A stretch of DNA of 64,000 nt from Hetaerina americana (GCA_022747635.1 JAKTNV010000004.1:25363179-25427178); one strand, 5' to 3'; counted from the stretch's first letter, positions 1 to 11,400 are shown. Translations and numbers: made by a program. The notes: generated from the letters alone by a model not told the origin.

Positions 1-2879
1 AATTTGATAATTTTTCCTTTATCGTAGTTTCGAAAATCCTCATTTTTTCCCTTTCAGCATCATTTGCAAAGAGTACAAGTGTATATGACATTATTTTACC
101 GATAGCAGATTTCTAGTGAATATCGTGACCTAGACCAAACTTTTAGGGGCGAGGTGGAACGAACGCGTTTCACGAGTAGTTTCGTGCTTTATCCTCTCAA
201 AGTAACTGTTTTATCGAAGTATTTGATTTGATTTACTCTAGAAAAGTCCATAGTATTATCTTACTCTTCGCTTTGTCCAATGTATCGCAAATATCGTTAT
301 GAACATGACGAAAACAGAAGACGAGATTTTTCCGAAATCTAGGGCCGCAATTGTTTCCAATGTTGTTTAAAGACTTGAAACCTGAGGCAGTGGCGAATCT
401 CAAGGTCCTCACTGGTATTTTAATGATAATTTTGAAATCGGAAGTCAGGGATTTCAAAGCCTGCTGGTGCAAAATTTAACCTCCATAATTATTACCTCTG
501 AATCCGCTACGGATGTCAACCAAAGGATTAGCCTTTAATTAACCTGAACACAAAATTTAATAATCCCGTGGCCTTCATTAGGCGCTCTTTTTGCCTTTTT
601 GAATGGATTGCACTTAATCAGCTTGCGCACAAATAATAGGGCATTGTAATTGAATTGCAAAGGTGTGGTACGATGAAAATACGATATGCTGCGGTTGAGT
701 CGTCATAATGATTGGGAGAACAATCCATTTTTTCTAATTTTCCCATTTATGTTGCTCCCATCAATGGCAATTGAGATTACGATTACATATTTTTGTGGTT
801 TGTTGTTTTGTTCATTATAAGGAGATTGGAGTTGAAACATATGAAGTGGCTGATAGGATAAATTTGGTTTCGGAATCTTCATGGATATTTAGATTGTTCT
901 AATTTTATATTTGCAAGTTTATTTTTTTATATTAGGAATCCTATCTTTTGAGAAACCATTGGAAACAAGAAAACGGAATTAAATTTTCTGTAGATCTGTC
1001 AAAGTATTAAAACCTTTAAATCCTATGTTGCTATTCTATAATGGTATAGTTGAGTTGAAGAAATAAAATATCATTGCCATTAAAATTATTTGTTTACACG
1101 AAAATTTGGCAAATAAGATAATTTCAGTAATAAGAATATAGGGTTTCTGCGACCTTATCTTTCTTGCCATTCAGTTTCTCAGTATGTTAACGAAATGTTT
1201 AACACAATGCAAGTCGATAATTTTGAAAACCCCACGACCTCAATTCACAAGTCAAAGGTAAGTAAAAATCTGGCCCAAAAAATGCCATGGGAAATAACGG
1301 GTGTGCTTCCGACGGAGTAATGTTATTTATTCCGAGCTCAATGGTAAAAATCGGTAAATAATGAGGGTAGAATCAAAATTGCTGAGAAGTAATTACCTGA
1401 TATGAGTAAAGTCAACAATTCTGAACTGTTCAGTTTACTTAGCCATTTATTTGCGTGAAATGGTAAAAATATACCACCGAGTTGCTCCCGTTCCACCTAT
1501 TTCTACTTCCACGGGGAAGATGTGCCAATAGCTTGTCATTGATTGCAATTTAAGAAATTTCAAAAGTTTATTTTTAGTCGATAATTGTAGACGAGCCTCA
1601 GTGAGATAAGGATGTCTCCGGAGCACGGGTGTAAATGCGATTTGCTAAATTTGTCGTTGTCACGACCAGTTCAGCTGGTGCTTGGGACTGGCCCCATCAC
1701 TCAAAAAATATTTATAAAGTTACTGGCCCTATAGTCATACCTGTAGAGTTGAAACTGTCCACATTTGCATGCTGATTGACCATGGTATTCCTCCACCGAA
1801 TGGGATTATGTATGATCACGGAGGCGGTCACATTTGCCTATTTGATGTAGTGGCTTGCTAGTGGCTGCAGTTTTTGTGGCCACAGAGACTCTTTTAAGGC
1901 TCTTAAAATCCAGGACTGCGGAAAAGTGCTTTCTTCCGAAGTGAAAGTATTTCTGATGTAATTTCGCACGGATGCCAAGTATTGGTAATAAATGTTCCAC
2001 CAATAAAGTATTTGACGTTGTTCTTCAAATGTTGAGGTTATTTGTTGAATAATTTTTTGTGAGATTCGCTCATTTACCTCGTCGATTCCGTTGTGATATA
2101 GGATACTTACCTCATGTCCGCGTGACTCTTATTACGTAGATCGCAACTATGAATGGCGATATTGAAGTGAAGTGGTTTCGATTCCGCGCATAACTGAAAC
2201 GACCACGAGCCAATGTGTAAACTCGTGTTCATCGGCCTGAAGAATACGGAAGTTGGGAAGAGGCGTGTGAGGGCGAAGGTAAGAGAGAGAGAGAGAAGGT
2301 GGGTGTCAAGGCTCGTTTTGATGCGAAGCACCACACTATCCCCTTCCCCACGATTTAGGTTTTGTTTGCATGCAACCCAGAGGGGACTTTTTCGACGTCT
2401 ATTTTCAATACGACATTCCGATGTATAGTCAGTGATTTAGGATAATTAGGCGACGTCACTGAAAGAGGATCGAGCCCCCCCAACCATTGTCATCGCATCA
2501 TAGAATAAATGCGATGAAAATGTGAGCTATACAATATCCACGATCAGTATTGAAGCTCGATACGATCGTATGTCGTGTTATTCAATCATCTTAAGAGATA
2601 TTCGACATTGATGTTATCGATGTGGAGATCAGGGGTAATTTCGGATCGTATAACGAAATTTATTAAAATATCAAGTCGCACTGGTTTTGTTAATAATTTC
2701 TGCGGGGTAAATTGGTTTTTTTCTTGGTAAGAATGTTTCTTCTAAGAATGACATCGCCTATTACGCGACCTGAAATTAAAAAACATCTTTCGTCGTCCAT
2801 TTGCATGTCAGCACGTCGGAAGGTTTTAAGAGAGGACATTTACGCCGCAATGCGATGATCATTATTTCGAGCATTACAC
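1..2879. other. AT-rich stretch, no gene recognised
   Basis: I see only short open frames without recognisable domains, codon bias or splice-linked partners. A short GA repeat lies near 2282-2298, on the approach to the GC-rich island that follows. Confidence 0.5.
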
Positions 2880-3480
2880 AGCCACAAACTGAATAGAGCG
2901 GACGGAGGTGGAGGAGCGAAGGGCGATGGTGTGGATTGGAGCTCGAGAGGGGGAGAAGGAGAGGTTTCGACCGGAGAAAGGGGGGAGTTAGTAGGGGACG
3001 GGCGCGTGTGAGAGAGGTGGAGAGGGGGAGGGGGAGAGAGATGTGGCGGAGGGGCGGGCGGGTGGCGTCAGAGGCCGCCTGAATGGAGAGTTCTTCCGTC
3101 CTGGGGGATGGTGGAGGAAGGATGAACTCGGTGACTGGGCTCCGTCTTCCTCTCTCGCTGGTGTCGCGCTCGTGTCCTCGCCGCTGCCGTCCTCCTGTTC
3201 CCCTCTTCCGCCGCCCTGCCATGGTCGCTGGTTCCCGTCGTCACCTCGACCCTTTGTGAAGAGAGGCACGCGCACGCTCGCTCGCCGCTGTCACGGTGCT
3301 CGTAATACCGTCCGAGGATGCAGAAGGCGGACCACGGTGAGTGGGGGAGAGATCGCTTCTGTTTCGTTATCGGAGTTTGAAGCCGTCGCCCGCCTCCGCC
3401 TTTTCGAATCCGTGCGCGAGTGTGTCCATCTCTTCCTCTCTCCCCCGTGCCGGAGCTGCCTCGCTCCGAAATGAGCAATT
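2880..3480 (+). promoter_or_regulatory. GC/CpG-rich promoter-like island, candidate first exon
   Basis: Sequence composition changes abruptly from AT-rich to GC- and CpG-rich here. There are purine-rich GGAGGGG runs at 2930-3060 and a GC-box-like GGGGCGGGCG near 3051. A good splice donor (CACG|GTGAGTG) sits at 3336/3337, and a second plausible donor (AAG|GTAAAA) at 3842/3843. The nearest recognised gene downstream on the + strand is the galactosyltransferase, whose first coding exon has an acceptor directly before its 5' UTR, so at least one upstream noncoding exon must exist. This island is an inferred candidate for it, about 17 kb upstream. It could equally serve an unseen gene on the minus strand. 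The many overlapping open frames here are probably a by-product of low stop-codon frequency in GC-rich DNA. Confidence 0.4.
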
Positions 3481-4834
3481 TAGTGGGAGGTGATAATGCT
3501 TTTGACGCCTTCGTCGTGGTGTCGTCGCGAATGTCTTTTGGCTTACGTGTTTAAGAAATCATCTCCACGAGGATAGTGGGTTGTGACAGTGACGATGTTT
3601 TAAGCGTTTCGGACCGTGAGGTTCCCTCGTCTTCTGATAAGCACAGTTGATATCTTCGAAGAAAAGCTGTTCAAGAATATGCTTCTTTTCTTGCTTGCTT
3701 TTTGCTGTATTTTCGCTACGTCGTTGAGCGCGCATTATATTCCGGGAAGGGATTTTGGTGTGGTTTCTTCGTTGGATTCATGAACGGTCGGATATCGTGT
3801 TCCAAGTGGAGGCACCGCATAAAGCTTCGGCCAGGAGTTAAGGTAAAAGAAATTTAGTCGCCCGTGAGTCACGAGTGGAGTGGGGTAAACGATAGCTTGA
3901 ACGTAGGTGCCCGGCCCCGTCCTTGGGAGTCATGTATTAGTGTGTTTAATTACGCAGTACAACGCCATTAGCGGCTTATGTTAGTGGTTTCGGCAGACTC
4001 TGTGTTGTTCTTGTGTTTTCGAAAGAATATATGCGGCAGATTAAGCTGTATCCACGAAAAGTGCCTCATATGACTGCTTACAGAAATTAGTATTCAAACT
4101 GAACCGGCTTGAAAAAAAAAGCCGAAATGTTTTTGCCCCACTTATACCCATTTTACCCTAACGAGTGGCCATTGATCCCTTAATACTCAAACACCAACTA
4201 AAACAGAGATTATGACAAAATATGGAAAAAAATCATGGCTCACGATGAAAAATCTGGACTCGCGGAGGATTTGTTGTTCTATATCGGCAAAAATAATAAT
4301 TTGCTCCAAGAAATGCGATTTTGACCCATTTGTTTTTCCTTGAAAATTCTTTTTTAATAATTATATCGCACTCAGTTAAACTGCCCCTACGCACAAAAAG
4401 TATTCGGTGAATACTAGTACTTATATTTTTTATTTTATGGGGCACAATTTAACAGACGAGTGCAGAGAAGGCCCAATTTAAATTTAAAGAAAGATTTCGA
4501 TGTTTCAAGGCTTAATTTGGTGAAAATCCACTATCACTGAAGTAAAGAAACAATGTATCTTTCCATTAAATGTACCTGAGAATGACGCCAATACGTTGAA
4601 ACTAGATGTACCCAATAAAAAATATGGTGGAAAGAGACATTGTTTTTTTCTTAAGTGGTATCGAAAGAAATATTGGAAAGAAATTTTTTTTCCAATTTTA
4701 AAAATATTTCTTTTCTATCCAATGTCATGACGCATACAACTGGCACCTTTGTCCCTCATTGTTCCGAAAGCAACTTGCACTAATTTTGTTAAATCTCCCG
4801 CAGCGCCACTTTTTTATGGATGTACATGTATATA
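3481..4834. other. Island shoulder and AT-rich spacer
   Basis: GC content declines to background by about 4080. No coding exon, RNA gene or repeat is recognised before the mariner terminal repeat. Confidence 0.4.
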
Positions 4835-6166
4835 CTACCTTGATCAAAAAGTTCCCGGAATAACCACCGTGTGGCGCTCCCATCGTTCCGATTTGAGTTC
4901 TGTTTTTTTTGTTAAATTGGTACATCTGTTGTTGATATTCCCTTTAAATCTTAGTGTCATAACTTGACATTTGCAAAAGTTACGTAGCCAAGAGTACATC
5001 TATCTCTGTGTGTGTTGGCGATTTTTTACAATTTCAGAAATGGATTTAAATTTGCAACAACGAACTTGTATTAAATTTTGCGTAAAAAACGGATTTAGTG
5101 GCGCACGGACGTTGGAAATGTTGGAAAAGTGTTTCGGCAACGATTCTCTAAAAAAAACGGTCGTTTACCAGTGGCACGAGCGGTTCAGAAGTGGTCGTGA
5201 GTCAATCGAAGATGATGAACGCAGTGGCAGACCATCGACATCGAAAGTCGCTGAAAAAATTGATAAAGTAAAAGAAATGTTGGTCAATAACCGCAAATTA
5301 ACCATCAGAGAAATAGCGGAGGACTTGAACATTGCCTATGGATCCGCCCAAGACATTGTGGTTAATGATTTGGGTTTCCGTCGTGTAGCAGCAAAGTTGG
5401 TGCCAAAAGACCTCAATTTCATGCAAAAAAGAGACCGTGTTGACGTCGCAAAAGACATGATTTGCGAGGCTGAATCCGATCCCACATTCATCAAAAGGAT
5501 CATTACTGGAGACGAGACGTGGGTTTATGAGTACGACACGCAATCCAGACATCAGGCAAGTGAATGGCGTTCACCAAATGAGCCGAGACCAAAAAAACCA
5601 CGTCGTTTTCAGTCAAAAAAGAAGGCAATGCTGACGGTTTTCATGGATTACAACGGTGTAGTGCATCATGAATTTTTGCCAGAAGGCCAGACAGTAAACA
5701 AAGAGTATTATTTGGGCGTTATGAGACGTTTGCGTGAAGCAATTCGCCGAAAGAGACCAGAAATGTGGGCAGAAAACTCGTGGATTTTGCACCATGATAA
5801 CGCACCGTCGCACAGTGCTATCATTATTCGTAATTTTTTGACGAAAAATGCAACAAATACCATCCAACAGCCACCGAATTCACCTGATTTGGCTCCCTGT
5901 GACTTCTTTCTGTTCAATCGAGTTAAAAAACCATTACGGGGAACGCGTTTTAGCAGCCGAGAGGAAGTAATGGAAAAATCGCAGGAAGCACTGATGGACA
6001 TACCGAAAACCGAATATAAAAAATGTTTCGAGGATTGGATCAAGCGCTGGCATAAGTGTGTTGCAGTCGATGGGGATTACTTTGAAGGGGACAATATAGA
6101 TTTAGATGAATAAACTTGTATTTTTAATTTTCTGAATAAATTCCGGGAAATTTTTGATCAAGGTAG
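4835..6166 (+). mobile_element. Full-length mariner transposon
   Basis: The element is 1332 bp and bounded by terminal inverted repeats that begin CTACCTTGATCAAAAA. The two ends match over about 27 bp with a single mismatch. Each end is flanked by TA (4833-4834 and 6167-6168), the expected mariner target duplication. The similarity of the flanks extends a few bases outward as GTATATA, which may be chance or a longer ancestral repeat. It carries one uninterrupted transposase gene. Little decay in the repeats or the frame suggests a fairly recent insertion. Confidence 0.95.
5040..6113 (+). CDS. Mariner transposase, D,D34D type, apparently intact
   Basis: The frame encodes 357 residues from the ATG at 5040, normal for mariner transposases (about 345-360). 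An upstream in-frame extension lacks a better start. The protein should excise and reinsert the surrounding element at TA dinucleotides. In order: an N-terminal helix-turn-helix region (residues about 5-50), the linker RSGRPS (61-66), a second helix-turn-helix (about 85-115), a diverged WVPHxL-like motif LVPKDL (120-125), then the catalytic domain. The acidic triad is visible as D158 (TGDETW), D253 (HHDNAPSH) and D288 (SPDLAPCDFF), with exactly 34 residues between the last two. No stop or frameshift interrupts it. The C-terminal DGDYFEGDNIDLDE is typical of the family. Subfamily placement would need a tree; the residues look irritans-like to me, but this is uncertain. Activity is inferred, not shown. 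Confidence 0.93.
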   Translation: MDLNLQQRTCIKFCVKNGFSGARTLEMLEKCFGNDSLKKTVVYQWHERFRSGRESIEDDERSGRPSTSKVAEKIDKVKEMLVNNRKLTIREIAEDLNIAYGSAQDIVVNDLGFRRVAAKLVPKDLNFMQKRDRVDVAKDMICEAESDPTFIKRIITGDETWVYEYDTQSRHQASEWRSPNEPRPKKPRRFQSKKKAMLTVFMDYNGVVHHEFLPEGQTVNKEYYLGVMRRLREAIRRKRPEMWAENSWILHHDNAPSHSAIIIRNFLTKNATNTIQQPPNSPDLAPCDFFLFNRVKKPLRGTRFSSREEVMEKSQEALMDIPKTEYKKCFEDWIKRWHKCVAVDGDYFEGDNIDLDE

Positions 6167-7974
6167 TATATACTTGTGCATGATAATTTGTTACATAACT
6201 TGAAAAAAATGTTCCATTTATCTGATGGCACTTGATGCTGCTTTCTCTTTCTCCGTTAAGGTTAATATTTCCGTCGCCCAATCGTAATTAAATGACCAAA
6301 TAATAGGAGGAAGTGAAATCAATGAGAAATGGTAATGAATTATTCTATTTCTCTTTGGAAGACTAGCTAATTTGGTGGATGGTGTGCGAAATCAGATTGC
6401 AATACACCATTAGCACACTAAAACATTTTTATAATTAGTATGACTAAGTTTACTATAGTAGTTAGTGTGACTGTATTTTTATTCGCGCCAAAATTATTTG
6501 CTTACGAAATGGTTTGTAGCCCCTGTGGTCCGTTTTTAAGGGTACAAGTTCTGCAAGTTTTTCGCCGTCCGTGTACAACGCAACTGTCACAGCCCTTAAA
6601 TGTCTCCATTACACAGAATTTCATTGAGAAAGTTTTTGATACTAGGGGTGTTAAGGTGGTAGTCATCCACTATATTTTCTTGAGCCCTTGAAATAAAAAT
6701 ACCATATAACTTCCTTTTTTAGTGTTGGTGTATTGGCTATATAGTGTTAATATTTAATTAATAACATATATTTACTTGCCAATTTCAATTATTCTTTATT
6801 GGTGTAGCATAGTCATGTAACATAGCTGTGCCAATGTGCATATCAAAGCTTGATGTTATGTCTTACGGTTACTTGACGGTCTTTGTTATATCGAATCTCG
6901 CGCCACGATATCGTGGAGTAGTGCTTGGAGATTGTCAAGAAGATCACCGTACCATGAGAGTGAGCCTGCCCCTCGGAATTTGCTGCAAATCTCCACGGAG
7001 TGAAATAATTGCATGATAATAATTGCATAATGAAGTGATTGGTCCTGCAGTAAAACTGTTGGCTTATAGCAAACGATTCCCATATAGGTGAATAAACATT
7101 AGTTTTCATAGTTCCATAGCCTCTTACCATACGGAAGAATGATGGGTGAAACTGCAAATATGTATTCAAGTATTAGGCATTAACAATTTTTTATCTGAAG
7201 TAAACATCTGCCGAAATAAAAACACTTTTTAAAGACTTCGTAATATGAATTTCCGGCATTCAAGGATAACTGAATCAGCTCTTGTATTTGTTGATTTTAC
7301 GTTACATTTTCTTTCCCAGAAATTCTGTTTTTCGATTCTACTGATATATAATGCACGTGAAAATAGGTGAATCAGATATTTTTTTATTAAATAAATTCCA
7401 TGACTGTTTTAAAAAATGCTCCTGGTGGTTACAGCTGATTTTATCATTTTTCTGATTACTATTTTAAGTTTTCGATTTCTAATATTAGAATGGAAGAGTA
7501 ATTCAAATAATCAATTAAAAGCATAAGCTAAAAGCTTAATTCTCGGTCAATTTATTACAAGTTACGTGTTTGATAATGCTTATCCTCTAATCAGCTAATC
7601 CTTCAGGGTCAACGTTTATGCTTCCTCCATGAGACATCCGATTTATGGAAGTGTAGGTAATGCAAAGCAATAGAATAAACTGATGTACGTTATATGGAGA
7701 ATTAGAATGGTTTTTAGTTGTGTGTGGGGTCAGTTTGGCTTTTGGATGAGGATAAGAAATGAAGGAGTGTTAAGTTTGTTGTATCCATCCCAAACCTACG
7801 TAAACAGTAGACCAACAATGATGGTAAATAACGCGCACAGACACCAACAACAGGATACATTTTCTGATTCTCTCCCACGCATGTGTCAAGATTCAAGCAA
7901 CAGATTTTCTTGCTAACAAAATATTTAGGTAATGTCGAAATATGAAACTACTGAGAGAAATTTAATAATTTGTT
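6167..7974. other. AT-rich intergenic sequence
   Basis: Nothing recognisable. A short frame at 6440-6691 starts with a hydrophobic segment but has no other support for being a gene. Confidence 0.5.
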
Positions 7975-8030
7975 GGTAAACAAAACACGTGTTTCGATGT
8001 TTAAGTGCCGTCATCCGGTGTTTATATCTG
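7975..8030 (-). ncRNA. Degenerate hammerhead-like motif of a Penelope-type repeat
   Basis: Read on the minus strand, the segment has CGGATGA (one change from the hammerhead core CUGAUGA), one spacer base, a short imperfect hairpin with a UUAA loop, then GAAAC, a four-base loop and GUU. This is the same order and spacing as the motifs near 10664-10735 and 27864-27896. Flanking AAACA and TGTTT could pair as stem I. The core substitution suggests it is inactive. Assignment rests on resemblance to the other two copies. Confidence 0.35.
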
Positions 8031-8409
8031 TTTTCACTTATTGGTACTTCCTAACTTTGGTGAGTCTTCAGAGCACAATAACATGTAAATATTGATAATA
8101 ATTATTACAGAAAGCAATTACGATGTTATTATACGGTTGGAATTAATATTTTTACTGTGTAATAATCGCATGAACATAGGTTAGCCAAATGGTTTTGATT
8201 AACACTTTCATCTTTGGAGCATATTCCGAAAATTCAAAAAGCTACTGTGTCACGATCTATTTTGCTTAAATACTTATGGTTTTAAGTGGCTATTATCCAA
8301 TTTTGTGCAATCACGTCCGTAAGACTATGGGCAATGACTGGACATTCAAAAAGTTCTAAGTAAGGAAACGTAACCTGACAATCGACGCTACACTACGAGG
8401 CTCGTAAGC

Positions 8410-8980
8410 CCTTCTTCCGCTCTACATAATTCTTCTCCTCATTCATTTCTCTTCTCATACTTCCTTTCTCCCCTTCCCTCCGACGACTTTGGTTTCGCAC
8501 CGCGCCAAACCAATCTTCACATCATACTTTTCGGTAATCTTTTCCGAACATCCTTACTTAATAGGCCTTGTCGCGAACTTCCTCCTCCTAGAGGAAGCTT
8601 CTTAGCCTTACGCAATTCTTCTTCTGATGCCCCTAGTACTTCGACCAACTTGGTCCAATATACTGCCAAGATGGATTAACTGCTCCACTCACTCTAGTTT
8701 TTGCTCTCCTATTTTAACGTTTACCTTAGACCTCCTTTGTCTCGAATACCTCATAACTTTTGCGTTGTTCACATTTATTCTCATCTTATATCATCACACT
8801 GATTTTATATGTGATAATTATGCATAAAAAATGATGCATTAATATCTAATGCTATGTCCGTGTCGTAACCCTTTGATTAACTTGCTAACTGAAACTTGAT
8901 CATTACTGAACGTAACTGATTTTATGTATTCCCCGCCGACTTATAATCCTATCTCCCATTTTTATCATGCCTTTTATATG
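8410..8980 (-). mobile_element. LINE C relic, reverse-transcriptase C-terminal part
   Basis: On the minus strand, broken frames match the region after the catalytic site of LINE reverse transcriptases. A degenerate segment corresponding to the FADD neighbourhood lies near 8900-8975. Near 8570-8700 are residues resembling the YLGS...DGRS...EIRRRIA block, followed by a VRKRL-like block. Stops and frameshifts are frequent. The same family recurs at 9130-10240, 18230-18650 and 29820-31140, all on the minus strand. Confidence 0.5.
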
Positions 8981-9120
8981 TATTATATATGTACTTATTA
9001 TATATATTATATGTAAAATATAATATAATGTTATATATAATATAATATATATAATATTATATTATATATTTTATTTTTATATAATATTATATATTATATA
9101 TATAATATGATAATTATATT
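8976..9120. repeat. AT-only low-complexity tract
   Basis: Almost pure alternating TATA/ATAT with imperfect palindromic blocks, between two LINE C relics. Confidence 0.85.
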
Positions 9121-9129
9121 TATATCTTA

Positions 9130-10240
9130 TTCTTGTCAACGTAGGTTTTAGATGGACACAAACGACAAAACGGTACAGCGACAATTCCCTTGTCTTTCTT
9201 AGCAAAACACAATCTAACATCCATTGCAATATACCTGTCAGCAATTCCGAATTCTTCCTCACTTCATTCCATCCAACATGTCTATCTCATTTCTACCACT
9301 TGATCGTTTGCCCAACATTCTCTCCTCAATCACAGTCTTCAGCATCTCATTATCAATCAAAATGCTCTGCAACCATCTTTCCTGCCTCCTTTGGATTTCT
9401 CCCAACAATCCTCTCCCCTCGCCCACCATTAATATCACTTTCTTGTTTGTTTTTCTTTTAGTCCACTTCACTTTTTCCACCCTTACTTCAAAATCCTCTT
9501 ATTTATGCCTATCATCCTGCGTCAATTACCATGTTTCCGCGCCGTACAAAACCGCGCGCCATGCGAAAATTTTGACAAGCCTGTTCTTAATATCCTTACT
9601 CAACGTCCCCGGCATCAATTTCTACGTCCTTGTGAAAGCTTCTCTGATTAACGCAATTCTTCGTCAAATGTTCCTTAGAATACTATGACCATTTTTTCCA
9701 GAAAACTTCCTAGATAGGTAAACTATTCCACCTGCTCAAGTTTATGAACTCTTATTTTGATATTTAACTTAGCCTTCCTTTTTCTGGGAAACCGCGTATC
9801 CGTAATTTGATTTACATACATTCTCTTCCCATACCTATAACACGGACTTTCCAATGCACTCAGCAGTGCTTGCCTTCCCTTGGCTGACTGACAAACCAAA
9901 GTTTGTTCATCCGAAAACCTGACCAATTTTATGAATTCCCCTGCGACTTTCATTCCTATGTCCAATTTTTACCATGCCTCTTATCATTTCCTTCGTAATA
10001 TAAGTTGAACAGCTCATGTGATAACGGACACCCGTGTTTTATCTCTCATCCTACCACTGCCCTGCACCCACTCGCGCTTGAGCAGTCTGAGACGTACATG
10101 CTTCGGATAAGTCTCCTACCAATCCAATATACTCATATTTTCTGAAATACATTCATTAATTCTACTCATTTCACTCTGTCAGTTGTCTTTATGAAATCTG
10201 CAGAGCAAGCAAATACTGCCTGATGGTAATCTATTCTTTT
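9130..10240 (-). mobile_element. LINE C relic, reverse transcriptase and C-terminus
   Basis: On the minus strand, from high to low coordinates: a decayed DF-KAFDRVDW-like block (about 10200), SQTAQARVGAG (about 10090), a degenerate catalytic block reading VRFSDEQ in place of the usual RFADD (about 9910), KRKAKLNIKI and EQVE (9723-9790), a block ending VLYGAET (about 9540), and the KVKWTKRKTN...GLLGEIQRRQERWL...ML block typical of LINE C-termini (9259-9480). Only parts remain open, and the catalytic FADD is lost. This is a dead element. The clade (L1/RTE-like versus others) cannot be settled by eye. Confidence 0.7.
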
Positions 10241-10248
10241 CGATTATA

Positions 10249-10250
10249 AA

Positions 10251-10314
<64 letters not shown>
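10249..10314. repeat. (TA)n microsatellite
   Basis: About 33 TA units, nearly uninterrupted, directly beside a SINE. Confidence 0.95.
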
Positions 10315-10315
<1 letters not shown>

Positions 10316-10319
<4 letters not shown>

Positions 10320-10545
10320 AAACCATAAACATAGTAAACAACCCGAAGATCGGTTTAGTAGGTGATGGTAGTTCACGCAGTACTAAGCCGGGCGGCGTGT
10401 GAAATTCACACATCAGGTAGGGGGGCCAGTTGCTCTTCCTGCGCCGGTTATGGTTTCCCAGTAAGAACTGTTACCTGAAAATTCTCATAGCTTGGGTGAA
10501 GCTAAGGGTGCCCTGAGGGACTTGCCCGGGGTTCGATGCCAGGGC
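10316..10545 (-). mobile_element. tRNA-derived SINE, 5'-truncated, family 1
   Basis: On the minus strand the body matches the copies at 32126-32415 and 48046-48370. Shared blocks include CACACGCCG...GGCTTAGTACTG, GCCCCCCTACC-TGATGTGTGAATTTCACA and CCATAACCGGCGCAGG, plus the terminal ATGGTTTATTG. The tRNA head is cut off within the B-box region (about 10535), so the A box is missing. Confidence 0.8.
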
Positions 10546-10631
10546 AGGTCCCTCTATTTAGTAAGTGTGGCCGAAGAAGGTAGGTAGCGCAATATAACGG
10601 GGCCAGAAGAGTGGTTTGGGATTTTGGTTGG

Positions 10632-11400
10632 GGTAGAAAAAGAAACTTTGCAATTCCACATAAAGATTTAATACTTCACACGACTATAGTTTCGATGCTG
10701 CGCGTCATCATCGGGTGAATAAAACATTATGTGGAAGTACCAAGTTTCTTTTTCCACCCTCATCATGAAGGAATTCCACAAAGTTAAGCCTGAAACTGTT
10801 ATGTTGAGATTTTGGGTTTGGAGGAAAGTATTTTCGAGTGGGCCATGAAGAGGTGGCCATGAGAGGAGCCATAGAGTACTTAAGTGGGTTTTGTGTGCAA
10901 AAAATCGTATTTTTTTAGGCTGAAGTCGTTACCTGTTAATACAAATTTTGCCTGATGGTCTGTCTGTGAGGAAGTCTATTGGAATATGTGTGTGGTGTGG
11001 GGCTTTGAGCGAGGTAATAGCGGAAGAATTCTAGGCATTCTATATGAGGGATGGAGGTATAGGGAAAAGTGACATCGATGGCGACCATAAGTCAAGTTGT
11101 TTAATTAGGGTTTGGGACGGAGTGTTGGAGGCTGAAGGAGTGTTAGGAGTTGAATCTTTGATGAAGGAGGGAAGGGACGTGACAATGGGTTGTAGGTAAT
11201 GGTCAATTAGTGCGGAGGCGCTTTCGGGAGGGTAGTTGATGCAAGACACATTAGGGCGTCCAGGGGTTGTTAGGGTTATGTGTTTTGGAAGCATTTTGGG
11301 AGATATTAGAGTTAGGAGTGGAGGATGGAGTTTGAAATTGTGAATTGGGGTCATGGGGAAGGGGGTATATGGGCACACATGAGGAGTAACAGAATACCTT
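10632..11400 (-). mobile_element. Penelope-like element: RT fragment joined to terminal repeat
   Basis: On the minus strand, 11378-11040 encodes PGRPNVSCINYPPES, then IDHYLQPIVTSLPSFIKD, then after a frameshift an LMVAIDVT...IPH block. These correspond to the conserved LPKIHK-PGRPIVS...DHYL-P...SYIKDT...DV-SLYTNIP series of Penelope-like reverse transcriptases. A further block (GNDFSLKKYDF...MAP, about 10950-10860) continues the RT. The coding remnant then runs straight into GTTTCAGGCTTAACTTTGTG (about 10795-10775) and an inverted-repeat segment (10632-10760) containing a hammerhead-like motif. No GIY-YIG domain is visible. Frameshifts make it nonfunctional. Confidence 0.7.
10664..10735 (-). 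ncRNA. Hammerhead-ribozyme-like motif (type I layout)
   Basis: On the minus strand the order is: outer stem I arm CCACATAA, TTCAC, core CCGATGA (canonical CUGAUGA with U to C), one extra U, a 5-bp stem II (GACGC / GCATC, one mismatch) with a GCA loop, GAAAC, a TATA loop, GTC, then GTGTGAA and the matching outer arm TTATGTGG. Predicted cleavage would follow the GUC, at the boundary 10682/10681. Penelope-like elements are known to carry type I hammerheads with very short stem III in their terminal repeats. The core mutation and the extra base make activity of this copy doubtful. Confidence 0.5.

Noticed and set aside
2776..3478. Several overlapping long frames on both strands in the first GC-rich island
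   Set aside because: All frames are open because stops are rare in GC-rich DNA. The products are low-complexity Arg/Ser/Pro without domains.
6440..6691. 83-codon frame with a signal-peptide-like N-terminus
   Set aside because: Hydrophobic start alone in AT-rich DNA is common. No family, splice partner or codon bias supports it.
9224..9688. 154-codon + strand frame
   Set aside because: Shadow of the minus-strand LINE C relic, which has recognisable RT C-terminal motifs.
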